A stretch of DNA of 7,749 nt from CBDUQI01 sp965369325. Lineage in GTDB: Bacteria > Pseudomonadota > Gammaproteobacteria > Steroidobacterales > JBCBZW01. The stretch is from NCBI GenBank assembly GCA_965369325.1, contig CBDUQI010000249.1, positions 1-7,749 of the forward strand, read 5' to 3'. The translations under genes and the position numbers were made by a program. The notes under the pieces are model-generated. The model searched no databases. It had not been told where the DNA came from and saw nothing but the letters and a program-made list of their open reading frames with translations. This document shows positions 1-6,903 of this stretch, piece by piece (positions within the stretch are counted from its first letter, which is position 1; every line of letters begins with the position of its first letter).

Positions 1-143
1 ATGTCTGTGCGGTCCAAACGCACCCGAATCCCGTGCGGCGCCAGCGACTTTTGAAGTGCCAGCGCAAACGCCTGGCTCTCACCCTGATTTGCGTAAGATA
101 CGTAGATTTCCAACTCGGGCTCTCCAGGCCTTGGGTTGGCCAT
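1..143 (-). CDS. N-terminal fragment of a protein with a TIR-like start (cut by window edge)
   Basis: I translated this by hand from the ATG at 143 reading leftward; 47 codons stay open to the edge. The start is well supported: GGGAGG lies 4 nt upstream (complement of 148-153). There is no signal peptide. After a Pro/Glu-rich leader of about 11 residues comes EIYVSYANQGES, then a helix-like stretch (QAFALALQKSLAPHG) and IRVRLDRTD. This order of beta strand ending in SY, amphipathic helix, Gly, beta strand ending in Asp fits the first third of bacterial TIR domains, which bind or cleave NAD in immune signalling or carry protein contacts. The catalytic Glu region would lie beyond the edge, so activity cannot be judged. 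Alternatives are a SPOR- or LytR_C-like alpha/beta repeat, which can have a similar strand-helix-strand pattern but usually sits at the C-terminus of an exported protein. It lies 177 nt downstream of the PDZ gene on the same strand. Confidence 0.6.
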   Translation of the reverse strand, partial: MANPRPGEPELEIYVSYANQGESQAFALALQKSLAPHGIRVRLDRTD

Positions 144-147
144 TCCA

Positions 148-153
148 CCTCCC
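148..153 (-). promoter_or_regulatory. Ribosome binding site of the edge gene
   Basis: On the minus strand GGGAGG is followed by TGGA and then ATG (143-141). It is the best Shine-Dalgarno match near this end of the window, and it fixes the start of the truncated gene although only 143 bases of it are visible. Confidence 0.65.
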
Positions 154-230
154 GTGCAGCAACAACCGACACCGTATGAATATGGTCGATAACGCGTTGA
201 TCAGCAACCCGAGCGGCACGCCAAGTGTGC

Positions 231-268
231 GATGCCGCCGGAGGCGCACGCGATTCCGCGCCGGCATC
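231..268. other. Imperfect hairpin in the gap between the PDZ gene and the edge gene
   Basis: On the plus strand GATGCC (231-236) pairs with GGCATC (263-268), and GGCGC (243-247) pairs with GCGCC (258-262). This leaves a 6-nt bulge (237-242) and a 10-nt loop. No T-run follows on either strand, so it is not a classical intrinsic terminator. It lies downstream of the PDZ stop codon and upstream of the start at 143. It could be a leader structure, a processing or factor-dependent stop signal, or chance in GC-rich DNA. I see no convincing gene or strong promoter in the rest of 144-320. Confidence 0.35.
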
Positions 269-320
269 TTCAATAACGATCGTGCCACACCTGTCGCCGT
301 CGGCACGCCGCCGGAGATTG

Positions 321-2945
321 CTACCGAATTAAACTCCGCCTCGCCGCGTTGATTCGCACTTGATACTGAGCGAAGAACGCCAACATCTGATCCTCCATTC
401 GCTTGATTTTCGGGTCGTCACACGGATAGTCGCCCATCATTTCTCGCGTACCCCGGACAACTTGCGAGACGGTAATCTCGCCTTTGGTGTGGATCATGCG
501 CTCGAACATGCCGGCCAGCGGTGAATCCGGATTATTCAGCCCCACCTCCTGAAACGCCGCCCCGAATTCCTTATTTACCCAGAAGTGGGAGATCTTATCT
601 GGATGCTGGATTCTGCTGGTCTCGAAGCCGTTGCTATCGCTGTACACGGTCGCGCTGGTCACCGTTTTGCGAAAGCGCACCGCGCCCGGTCGCAGGCATT
701 TTTTGTACACCTCCTGATAGTCCAGCAGATAAATCGCCAGCATCGGCAGTAACAGGCTGGATGCATCCAGGGACTGGCGGATGTACTCGCCAAAGTCGGT
801 ATTCACCCCGGCAAGCGAGGCGATGCCGTCCATTAGTGGCGCCATCATGTTCATCCCCTCACCGAACTGCCCGTTTCTAAACGGCGCGATAAAACGGGCA
901 TCGAGCGCGCGGACCTTGCTCGTGTCATTGTTGAAAATGCCATCGAGGTACTCGCCTGCTGGCAGCGACAGAAACGGGGACAAGTGTGCGACACGTTGCG
1001 TCGCCGCCAGGCGAATCGCGCGGGCGGGCAGGGTTGTGTCCGCCGCCAGCACATGTCTTTTTACCAGCGCATCCGCACTGCCCGCATTCTGGCTTGATTC
1101 GATTCGGGCGATTAATATCTGTTGGTGCTGGCTTAGTAATCCGCTGTGCCGGCGCAGACGCACTTGCGTGAACACCTGCATCTCAGGTAGCGCCGCGACG
1201 CGCGCTGAACGCTGTGCCATGCCGGCTTCGAATTCAACACTGGCGGCTAATTGCTCGCTCGGCGAGCTCACCTCAGTCACCGCCTTGCGGTAAGCCTCGC
1301 GAAGAGTCGCGACAATCTGCTCGCCAAGCTGATCACCTCGTTGTGCCATCACCGCCGACACACGCGCGAGTTGGGTTTGGTTCAGCGTCTGCGCCAGGTA
1401 GGGCACCGAGGCGCGCCAGTCAGAAACCGCAACCAAGCCTGGCTCACCTTGCTGGGCGCGTGCAAACGCTAGGGCGACGGCATCCAGCTTGCTAGCGACG
1501 GCGGCATCCCGCCGGCCTTCCAGTGCCGCACGCTGCTGCGCATCCAGCCGGTCGGTGAGGTCGGCATGAGCAGGCAGCACGCCCGCAATCTGGTTCAACC
1601 CGGCCATCGTCGCGGCTGCGTTCGCTAAGGGGTGATCCAGCGCGGCATCCAACGCCACGTAGGCAATGTTAGAGGTTACACCATTCAATATGTCGGCATT
1701 AACGCCCGTCGGCGCCAGCAAAACGTCCAGGCTTTTGAGCAGAATATCGAGCTCGTGAACCTCCCGGCTCGCATCGACCAGCGTGTAGCCTACCGCCGGC
1801 TCGAACGTGTGCTGGGAGATCTCACGCGCCCATTGCTGATAGCGCGAGCGGGCGGCCAGATTGACCAATACGTGGCCGCGCCCGAAGGAAGACGGGTTTC
1901 GCAATGGCATCACCCACTCACGCAACCACCGTGCCTGCTCCGCCGGCAATGCTGTGTCACACGCATTCGCGGCGGTCAGCTCCCCGTGCACCCGATGCGC
2001 CTGCTTTTCCGACAGATCGCGCAAGGGCTTGCCAAAGTACTCGCTGAACCGTGGCTCTGCATACAAAGAGACCAAGCTGGCGCGAACAATGCGCGGATTC
2101 GCCCGGTGTGCCGCCGGCAACGCATCCATCATGCGCGAGAAGTCCTGGAGCCAGCGCCGGGTAACGTCACGACAACGCGATCGCGCAATGGATCGGTAGG
2201 GTCGGGTAGACATCGGTTTGCTGAGTAGCGCCCTGGCGGCATCCTGCTTGACGCCCGGCACGAATATCGCGCTGCTGCACTGCTGCCACTGGCGCCCGCC
2301 CACTTCCGCGACCAGTTGCTGCGTGGGCGCCAGATACACGCCATCGAAGGTAAGACCCTTGGAATTGCGCCCCACTGGACGCAGGCTGAAGCGGCCACTC
2401 ACCCGATCCAGCGTACCCTGGTAACGCGCATCGACCACGTGGCCTTTGCTGGGCGGGCGCTGCGTCTCCAGCGCGGGCAAGGTCGCATGGCCGCTCACCG
2501 TCCCGGTCAGCGATTTACCTTCCAGCCTGAGGGTGGCGGACAAAACGTAGTCGTTCCCTCCACAGTGCATCGCAACCGTCCAGGTATCCAACAGGTCCAG
2601 TTTGCGTGCAGGCCCCTTCGGGGAAGCGACCGACGTCGCGCCAAACCCGTCCGGTACTTTCAGCGAAAGGCGTTTTGCTTTGCCCCGCCGATCAATTTGC
2701 AGCTTCACCGTACTGCCCGCCCGCTCGCCCAGCGAGGCGATCAACGACGCCGTCGAAGTCACCGCGGTCTGATCGACCTGACGGAGCACGTCGCCGTCGC
2801 GTAAGCCTGCCTTTGCCGCAGGCGAATGCTCACTCACGGCCGTGACCACCGCCTGATTGTTAATGTCTCGCACAACCAGACCTAGCGACTGCGCCCAAGC
2901 CGCGGGCATCAGCGCCATCAAAACCAGAAACAAGAAAATGCGCAC
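321..2945 (-). CDS. Exported PDZ-domain protein with large unrecognised helical region
   Basis: This is an 874-residue protein of unknown function. The GTG at 2945 is chosen as start: AAGGGAG lies 6 nt upstream (complement of 2952-2958), and a signal peptide follows at once (hydrophobic residues 3-13, cleavage expected after AWA at 16-18). An in-frame ATG at 3017 would overlap the upstream gene and bury the signal peptide. Residues about 20-100 form a PDZ domain (SLGLVV, then SPAAKAGLRDGDVLRQV around 41-57), which binds protein C-termini or loops. Residues about 110-235 look beta-rich and hold two Cys (128 and 223) that could form a disulfide. From about 240 to the end it is largely helical, with scattered Cys and a hydrophobic LLLPMLAIYLLDY patch near the C-terminus. 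I see no protease Ser/His/Asp signature, so it is not an HtrA/DegP type. A periplasmic or outer-membrane scaffold is inference. It is probably co-transcribed with the glycine-zipper gene 37 nt upstream. Confidence 0.8.
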   Translation of the reverse strand: MRIFLFLVLMALMPAAWAQSLGLVVRDINNQAVVTAVSEHSPAAKAGLRDGDVLRQVDQTAVTSTASLIASLGERAGSTVKLQIDRRGKAKRLSLKVPDGFGATSVASPKGPARKLDLLDTWTVAMHCGGNDYVLSATLRLEGKSLTGTVSGHATLPALETQRPPSKGHVVDARYQGTLDRVSGRFSLRPVGRNSKGLTFDGVYLAPTQQLVAEVGGRQWQQCSSAIFVPGVKQDAARALLSKPMSTRPYRSIARSRCRDVTRRWLQDFSRMMDALPAAHRANPRIVRASLVSLYAEPRFSEYFGKPLRDLSEKQAHRVHGELTAANACDTALPAEQARWLREWVMPLRNPSSFGRGHVLVNLAARSRYQQWAREISQHTFEPAVGYTLVDASREVHELDILLKSLDVLLAPTGVNADILNGVTSNIAYVALDAALDHPLANAAATMAGLNQIAGVLPAHADLTDRLDAQQRAALEGRRDAAVASKLDAVALAFARAQQGEPGLVAVSDWRASVPYLAQTLNQTQLARVSAVMAQRGDQLGEQIVATLREAYRKAVTEVSSPSEQLAASVEFEAGMAQRSARVAALPEMQVFTQVRLRRHSGLLSQHQQILIARIESSQNAGSADALVKRHVLAADTTLPARAIRLAATQRVAHLSPFLSLPAGEYLDGIFNNDTSKVRALDARFIAPFRNGQFGEGMNMMAPLMDGIASLAGVNTDFGEYIRQSLDASSLLLPMLAIYLLDYQEVYKKCLRPGAVRFRKTVTSATVYSDSNGFETSRIQHPDKISHFWVNKEFGAAFQEVGLNNPDSPLAGMFERMIHTKGEITVSQVVRGTREMMGDYPCDDPKIKRMEDQMLAFFAQYQVRINAARRSLIR

Positions 2946-2982
2946 GCGTAGCTCCCTTGTATCGCCGACCGGCAACTGTGCC

Positions 2983-3525
2983 CTAGATGACGGTGCCCTC
3001 GGCCGCCACCCACTCACCCTGCGCTGACTGGCAGTACAGCTCCGAGGTATCGGCCGTATTCACTTCACTTGCCGATGCGGCAACACTAATCTGGCCATCA
3101 ACTGCCTTGCAGGTGCTGCCGGCATACTCCTTGACCTCAACGGCTCTCGCCTCGGCGCTGTACTCCACCGCGTTACCATCATCGTTGGTCCATTTTTCTT
3201 GCGCCTTGCCAGAAGAGGACAGCGAGGTGCGATTGGCATTGGCCACATGACCGCGGTCTGCAGCACTGAGCTTACGGGTAAAGGCGCAAGCCGCCTTGGC
3301 ACCCGTCGCGGCGCCCAGCGCGCCGCCAAGCAGGCGCGCGGTCGAGCGCGCTTTGGCATCATCGCCGCCGAAGCGCGAGCTGAGTTTCTCGCCCAGGCTC
3401 GCACCTGCCAGACCGCCCGCGACACCACCGACCGCCTTGGTAACAGTAGAACAGTTCTGCCAGTCCGCCTGGGCCGTCGAGCAAAGCAACAACCACATCG
3501 CCAGGCAATACAGAAAGCAACGCAT
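2983..3525 (-). CDS. Exported glycine-zipper protein, 17 kDa surface antigen-like
   Basis: This is a 180-residue protein. The ATG has AGGGAGA 7 nt upstream (complement of 3533-3539). Residues 1-20 are a Sec signal peptide with likely cleavage after AQA (18-20). The Cys in LLLC at 15 is a poor lipobox, so a lipoprotein is less likely. Two glycine-zipper stretches follow: GGVAGGLAGASLG (33-45) and GGALGAATGAKA (67-78). These form tightly packed membrane helices in outer-membrane-associated 2TM proteins. The C-terminal half (about 87-172) matches the layout of the 17 kDa surface antigen domain: an LSAAD start, KWTNDDGN, Cys139, Cys165 and a final GEW. The two Cys may pair. The role in that family is envelope structure or is unknown; here it probably partners the PDZ protein encoded just downstream. 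Confidence 0.8.
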   Translation of the reverse strand: MRCFLYCLAMWLLLCSTAQADWQNCSTVTKAVGGVAGGLAGASLGEKLSSRFGGDDAKARSTARLLGGALGAATGAKAACAFTRKLSAADRGHVANANRTSLSSSGKAQEKWTNDDGNAVEYSAEARAVEVKEYAGSTCKAVDGQISVAASASEVNTADTSELYCQSAQGEWVAAEGTVI

Positions 3526-3545
3526 TTTTAGTTCTCCCTAAGGGC

Positions 3546-3562
3546 TTAGCGCAGCGCGCTAA
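3546..3562. repeat. Perfect inverted repeat upstream of the glycine-zipper gene
   Basis: TTAGCGC (3546-3552) and GCGCTAA (3556-3562) are perfect complements separated by 3 nt. The repeat begins only 7 bases beyond the Shine-Dalgarno stretch of the minus-strand gene starting at 3525. In RNA it would be a 7-bp hairpin in the leader; in DNA it could be an operator. There is no T-run after it on the minus strand, so it is not a terminator for an upstream transcript. Confidence 0.5.
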
Positions 3563-3810
3563 AATTGGTGACACCACCCGCACTACCCACTTGCCGCCCC
3601 GTGGGCTGGGCAAAGATCGGTGGGGCCGAAACAAGCCGAGGCGTGACCAGCGGTGTTACCGCAACAGCACACACGCATGAGTTAAGTGCGGCTTTGCGCG
3701 GGATTTCGCACCCGGCGGTTTTCTCTACTGTTAACGTGGGTTGACCTGATCAGGATTTTGCTGACCGGCCCCAGTCAGTGGTGGCCACTGTTCCTAATTG
3801 GCACTCGGTC
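3563..3810. other. Non-coding part of the divergent intergenic region
   Basis: This is most of the 351-bp gap between the divergent starts at 3525 and 3877. It must contain the promoter of the minus-strand pair, but I find no good -35/-10 pair on that strand. A 10-bp palindrome CCTGATCAGG sits at 3745-3754, directly after TTGA; it is not a good FNR site because the spacing is wrong. I see no credible small gene, tRNA or riboswitch. Confidence 0.4.
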
Positions 3811-3840
3811 TTGTCAGCATCATTTGCCTTGTTTTATAAT
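3811..3840 (+). promoter_or_regulatory. Sigma-70 promoter of the regulator-cydAB operon
   Basis: TTGTCA (3811-3816) and a perfect TATAAT (3835-3840) are separated by 18 nt. Transcription would start near 3847, giving a leader of about 30 nt before the regulator ATG at 3877. The close match to consensus predicts strong transcription unless repressed, and a palindrome overlaps its -10 box. Confidence 0.8.
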
Positions 3841-3860
3841 TTCGGTAATTACTGAAATTA
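3837..3860. promoter_or_regulatory. 24-bp palindromic operator candidate over the -10 and start site
   Basis: The outer arms TAATTTC (3837-3843) and GAAATTA (3854-3860) flank a palindromic core GTAATTAC (3845-3852). Only one base pair of the 24 breaks symmetry (G3844 opposite T3853). Half-sites read TTTC(G/A)GTAA. It begins in the -10 box and covers the predicted start, the position expected for a repressor that excludes RNA polymerase. The first gene downstream encodes a dimeric-type winged-helix regulator, so autoregulation is the simplest inference. Confidence 0.75.
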
Positions 3861-3876
3861 CGAGAAAAAACGGAAT

Positions 3877-4431
3877 ATGGACGTCACACCATACCAACAA
3901 GCTTTTATTCTCCACTTCGGTGAGATGGGCAGCCGCTGGGGCATCAACCGCACGGTCGGCCAGATCTATGCGCTACTTTACGTGCATGAACAAGCACTTA
4001 ACGCCGAGCAGATTACCCACATGCTGGGCCTGTCGCGCTCCAATGTGAGCATGGGCCTCAAAGAACTGCAGTCCTGGCGTCTGGTGCAACTGCACCACCT
4101 GCCCGGCGATCGCCGCGACTATTTCTCTACCCCGGAAGATATCTGGAGCATTTTTCAGATTCTGCTGGCGGAGCGACGCAAGCGCGAGATCGAGCCCACA
4201 CTCACCATGTTGCGCGGCGCACTGCTCACCGGCGAGACTCACAAACAGGACGCACACGCCCAGCGCCGGCTGCAGGAAATGCACGATCTGATCGAGCTGG
4301 TGACGCACTGGCTGGACGATGTGCAGACGATGGAGCAGGACACCGCCATCAAGCTGATGAAGCTGGGCGGTGGTGTGACCAAATTGCTGTCGGTGGGGCG
4401 CAAGTCCTCACGCCGCAGTGCTGAGAAATAA
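3877..4431 (+). CDS. GbsR/MarR-family transcriptional regulator
   Basis: This is a 184-residue cytoplasmic DNA-binding protein. The N-terminal part (MGSRWGINRTVGQIYALLYV, about 17-36) is typical of the GbsR group. A helix-turn-helix follows at about 42-68 (NAEQITHMLGLSRSNVSMGL), then a wing around LHHLPGDRRDYFS (72-84). A long helical C-terminus (about 88-170) would mediate dimerisation. The start ATG has only a weak purine-rich ribosome site (GAGAAAAAACGG). It lies 30 nt after the predicted transcription start and 28 nt before cydA, so it should be co-transcribed with the oxidase genes. Family members repress neighbouring genes in response to small molecules or physiological state; the signal here is unknown. 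I infer that it represses its own operon through the palindrome at 3837-3860. A basic tail (GRKSSRRS) ends the protein. Confidence 0.88.
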   Translation: MDVTPYQQAFILHFGEMGSRWGINRTVGQIYALLYVHEQALNAEQITHMLGLSRSNVSMGLKELQSWRLVQLHHLPGDRRDYFSTPEDIWSIFQILLAERRKREIEPTLTMLRGALLTGETHKQDAHAQRRLQEMHDLIELVTHWLDDVQTMEQDTAIKLMKLGGGVTKLLSVGRKSSRRSAEK

Positions 4432-4459
4432 CCCCTCGTTATCCCAGTGAGCAACCGAT

Positions 4460-5854
4460 ATGCCTCCTGACACTGTGACTGACCCGGCGCTGCTAGCGCG
4501 TATCCAGTTCGCCGCCAATATCAGCTTTCACATCCTGTTCCCAATGATCACCATCGCGCTGGCGTGGGTGCTGCTGTACTTCAAGCTGCGCTTTCGGCGC
4601 ACGGGCGATGAGCAATGGATGAACGCCTACCGGCTGTGGGTGAAGGTATTCGCGCTGACCTTCGCGTTGGGCGTGGTCAGCGGCATCACCATGAGTTTTC
4701 AGTTCGGTACCAACTGGCCCGGGTTTATGGAAACGGTCGGCAACATTGCCGGTCCGCTGCTGGCCTACGAGGTGCTCACTGCGTTTTTTATGGAGGCCAC
4801 GTTCCTCGGCATTATGCTGTTTGGGTTTAACCGCGTGAGCCCTCGCGTGCACACACTGGCGACCGCACTGGTGGCCATCGGCACGACGCTCTCCGCGTTC
4901 TGGATTCTGGCGCTGAACTCCTGGATGCACACGCCGGTGGGGTTCGAGATGATCGACGGTCAAGCGCACGCCACCGATTGGCTGGCGATTGTGTTCAACC
5001 CGTCATTTCCCTACCGGTTTTTCCACACCGTGCTCGCCTCCGGACTCACCGTGGCATTCCTGGTGGCCGGCCTCTCCGCTTATCGCTGGCTGCGCGGCGA
5101 CACCTGCCCCTCGGTGATGGCCGCCCTGCGCACCGGCCTGACGTTGGCTGCGATCCTGATCCCGATCCAGATTCTCGTCGGTGATCAGCACGGACTGAAC
5201 ACGCTTGAGCATCAGCCGGCCAAAGTCGCTGCCATGGAAGCGCTGTGGGAAACGCGCGATCGCGCACCGTTGGTGCTGTTCGCGCTGCCCGACGGCGAGG
5301 CACGCGAGAACCGGCTGGCGCTGGAGGTGCCCGCACTCGCCTCGCTCATCCTTACCCACCAAACCGATGGCGTAGTGCAGGGCATCGAGGCATTTGATGC
5401 GCACCCGCCGGTCGCGCCGGTGTTCTGGGCGTTCCGCATCATGGTTGGCACGGGTTTTACCATGCTCGCGGTCGCCTGGTTCGGGCGCTGGCGTGTGCGT
5501 GGCGCACGTGCGCCCTCCCCGCTCCTGGCCCGGGTGCTGGTCGGCATGACCTTCGCCGGCTGGGTGGCGGTCTTAAGCGGCTGGTACACCACCGAGATCG
5601 GCCGGCAACCGTGGCTGGTGTATGGCGTGCTCAGCACCGCAGAGGCGGTCTCCGGTGTGCCAGCCAGTACCGTCGGCATCACCCTGAGCCTGTATCTTAT
5701 GCTCTATGCCGCCCTGCTTTTCGCTTACGTCTCGGTGGTGTTTTTTCTCGCCCGCCGAGCGGCGCAGGCGGAAGCATCCGGCGCGAATCCCAACGCCCTT
5801 GGCCCGCGGGTAGCTCCGATGCTTCCTGCCACCGTTGGAGCCCGACATGGCTGA
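4460..5854 (+). CDS. cydA: Cytochrome bd-type quinol oxidase subunit I, short Q-loop (CioA-like)
   Basis: This 464-residue inner-membrane subunit oxidises quinol and carries the hemes that reduce O2 to water. About nine membrane helices are visible. Conserved residues by comparison with E. coli CydA: His24 (heme b595/d-side ligand), Glu104 and Glu112 in EVLTAFFMEATF, His189 and Met328 in FRIMVGTG (heme b558 ligands), Lys255 and Glu260 in QPAKVAAMEALWE (quinol site), and GRQPW at 381-385. The stretch between Glu260 and Met328 is about 68 residues shorter than in E. coli, which makes it the short Q-loop type that includes the cyanide-insensitive oxidases. Heme d versus b content cannot be read from sequence. 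The ATG has AGTGAG about 8 nt upstream. The 3' end overlaps cydB by 8 nt. Confidence 0.95.
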   Translation: MPPDTVTDPALLARIQFAANISFHILFPMITIALAWVLLYFKLRFRRTGDEQWMNAYRLWVKVFALTFALGVVSGITMSFQFGTNWPGFMETVGNIAGPLLAYEVLTAFFMEATFLGIMLFGFNRVSPRVHTLATALVAIGTTLSAFWILALNSWMHTPVGFEMIDGQAHATDWLAIVFNPSFPYRFFHTVLASGLTVAFLVAGLSAYRWLRGDTCPSVMAALRTGLTLAAILIPIQILVGDQHGLNTLEHQPAKVAAMEALWETRDRAPLVLFALPDGEARENRLALEVPALASLILTHQTDGVVQGIEAFDAHPPVAPVFWAFRIMVGTGFTMLAVAWFGRWRVRGARAPSPLLARVLVGMTFAGWVAVLSGWYTTEIGRQPWLVYGVLSTAEAVSGVPASTVGITLSLYLMLYAALLFAYVSVVFFLARRAAQAEASGANPNALGPRVAPMLPATVGARHG

Positions 5855-6893
5855 TGCACTGATACCACTGATACCGCCGCTTGGCACGCCCGCTGGCTGG
5901 TTGCCGCTGGTGTTTATGGCCCTGATGGGCCTCGCCATGCTTGCGTATGTAATTCTGGACGGTTACGACCTGGGCGTCGGCCTGTTGGTCAGCCGTGCCA
6001 GCGATGAGCACAAAGACGTGATGATCGCTTCAATCGGGCCGTTCTGGGACGCAAACGAAACCTGGCTGGTGTTGGCGGTGGGCATCTTGCTGGTGGCTTT
6101 TCCGCTCGCCCACGGCACCATCATGGTGGCCCTGTACATTCCTGTCGCTTGCATGCTCATCGGACTCACACTGCGCGGTGTCGCTTTCGACTTCCGCGTG
6201 AAAGCCCAGCACAAACACAAGGCCGCCTGGAACCAGGCGTTCTTCGCCGGCTCGCTGTTAGCCGCGCTGGCGCAGGGCTACATGCTGGGCATGCTGGTGA
6301 TGGGCTTTGGGCAGTCACTACCGCAGGTGTTGTTTTGCCTGCTGATCGGCATCTGTCTCGCCGCCGGTTACTGCCTCCTCGGCGCCGGCTGGCTCATCAT
6401 CAAAACCGAAGGCGTATTGCAGCGCAGGGCCATTGTGTGGGCGCAGCGCAGCTCAGGCCTGACCGGGCTGGGGCTGCTCGCGGTCTCCGCTGCAACACCA
6501 CTGTTGAGTCCGCGCATTGCGGACAAATGGTTCACCCTGGAACACCTGCTCGGTGTGTGGCCGATACCCGTGGTAACGCTGGCGCTTTGGCTGGTGCTGA
6601 GGCGTTCGCTCAAGCGCCTGCCCATCCGTCTGGCGCAGAGCAACGAGTACGGCGTGTGGGTACCATTTGGTGCCAGCGCGGGATTGTTCATCCTCGCCTT
6701 TCACGGCATCGCCTACAGTCTGTTCCCCTGGCTGGTGGTGGACAAGATAACCATCTGGCAGGCGGCCAGCGCGCCGGAGTCCTTGATGATTATTTTTGTG
6801 GGCGCGGTGGTGGTGATTCCGGTCATCGCGGCGTACTCCGCGTTCGCCTATCACGTGTTCCGGGGCAAAGCCAAACCGTTGAAGTACTACTAA
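5847..6893 (+). CDS. cydB: Cytochrome bd-type quinol oxidase subunit II
   Basis: This 348-residue inner-membrane partner of CydA has about eight or nine hydrophobic helices. Family motifs are LDGYDLGVG (37-45), FWDANETWLV (66-75), LRGVAFDFR (109-117) and FHGIAYSLFPW (285-295). The length suits the CioB-like group (E. coli CydB is longer, 379). I chose the ATG at 5847 over the in-frame TTG at 5835, because the TTGGAG there places GGAG 6 nt before the ATG and looks like the ribosome site. The start lies inside cydA (8-nt overlap ending at the cydA TGA), implying translational coupling and matched subunit supply. No CydX-like small membrane protein follows. Confidence 0.94.
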   Translation: MADALIPLIPPLGTPAGWLPLVFMALMGLAMLAYVILDGYDLGVGLLVSRASDEHKDVMIASIGPFWDANETWLVLAVGILLVAFPLAHGTIMVALYIPVACMLIGLTLRGVAFDFRVKAQHKHKAAWNQAFFAGSLLAALAQGYMLGMLVMGFGQSLPQVLFCLLIGICLAAGYCLLGAGWLIIKTEGVLQRRAIVWAQRSSGLTGLGLLAVSAATPLLSPRIADKWFTLEHLLGVWPIPVVTLALWLVLRRSLKRLPIRLAQSNEYGVWVPFGASAGLFILAFHGIAYSLFPWLVVDKITIWQAASAPESLMIIFVGAVVVIPVIAAYSAFAYHVFRGKAKPLKYY

Positions 6894-6903
6894 GCATGCC
6901 CTC

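Noticed and set aside
79..306. 75-codon open frame on the minus strand in the gap before the edge gene
   Set aside because: It overlaps the better supported start at 143 in another frame, has no good ribosome site and an Arg-rich composition typical of shadow frames.
1632..2228. 198-codon plus-strand frame opposite the PDZ gene
   Set aside because: Arg/Gln-rich antisense shadow without a ribosome site; the minus-strand protein has signal peptide and domain support.
2946..3017. Longer form of the PDZ protein starting at the ATG at 3017
   Set aside because: It would overlap the upstream gene by 35 nt and place 24 residues before a clear signal peptide; the GTG at 2945 has a proper ribosome site.
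3741..3754. Possible FNR site TTGACCTGATCAGG upstream of the oxidase operon
   Set aside because: The half-sites are separated by 3 rather than 4 bases and the second half is a poor match; it lies about 95 bp before the predicted start, too far for a usual activator position.
4493..4969. 158-codon minus-strand frame opposite cydA
   Set aside because: It lies wholly within the strongly conserved cydA sequence, and its His/Arg/Gln-rich product looks like an antisense artefact.
5835..5846. TTG start for cydB
   Set aside because: The TTGGAG stretch acts better as the ribosome site of the ATG at 5847, which is normally spaced from it.
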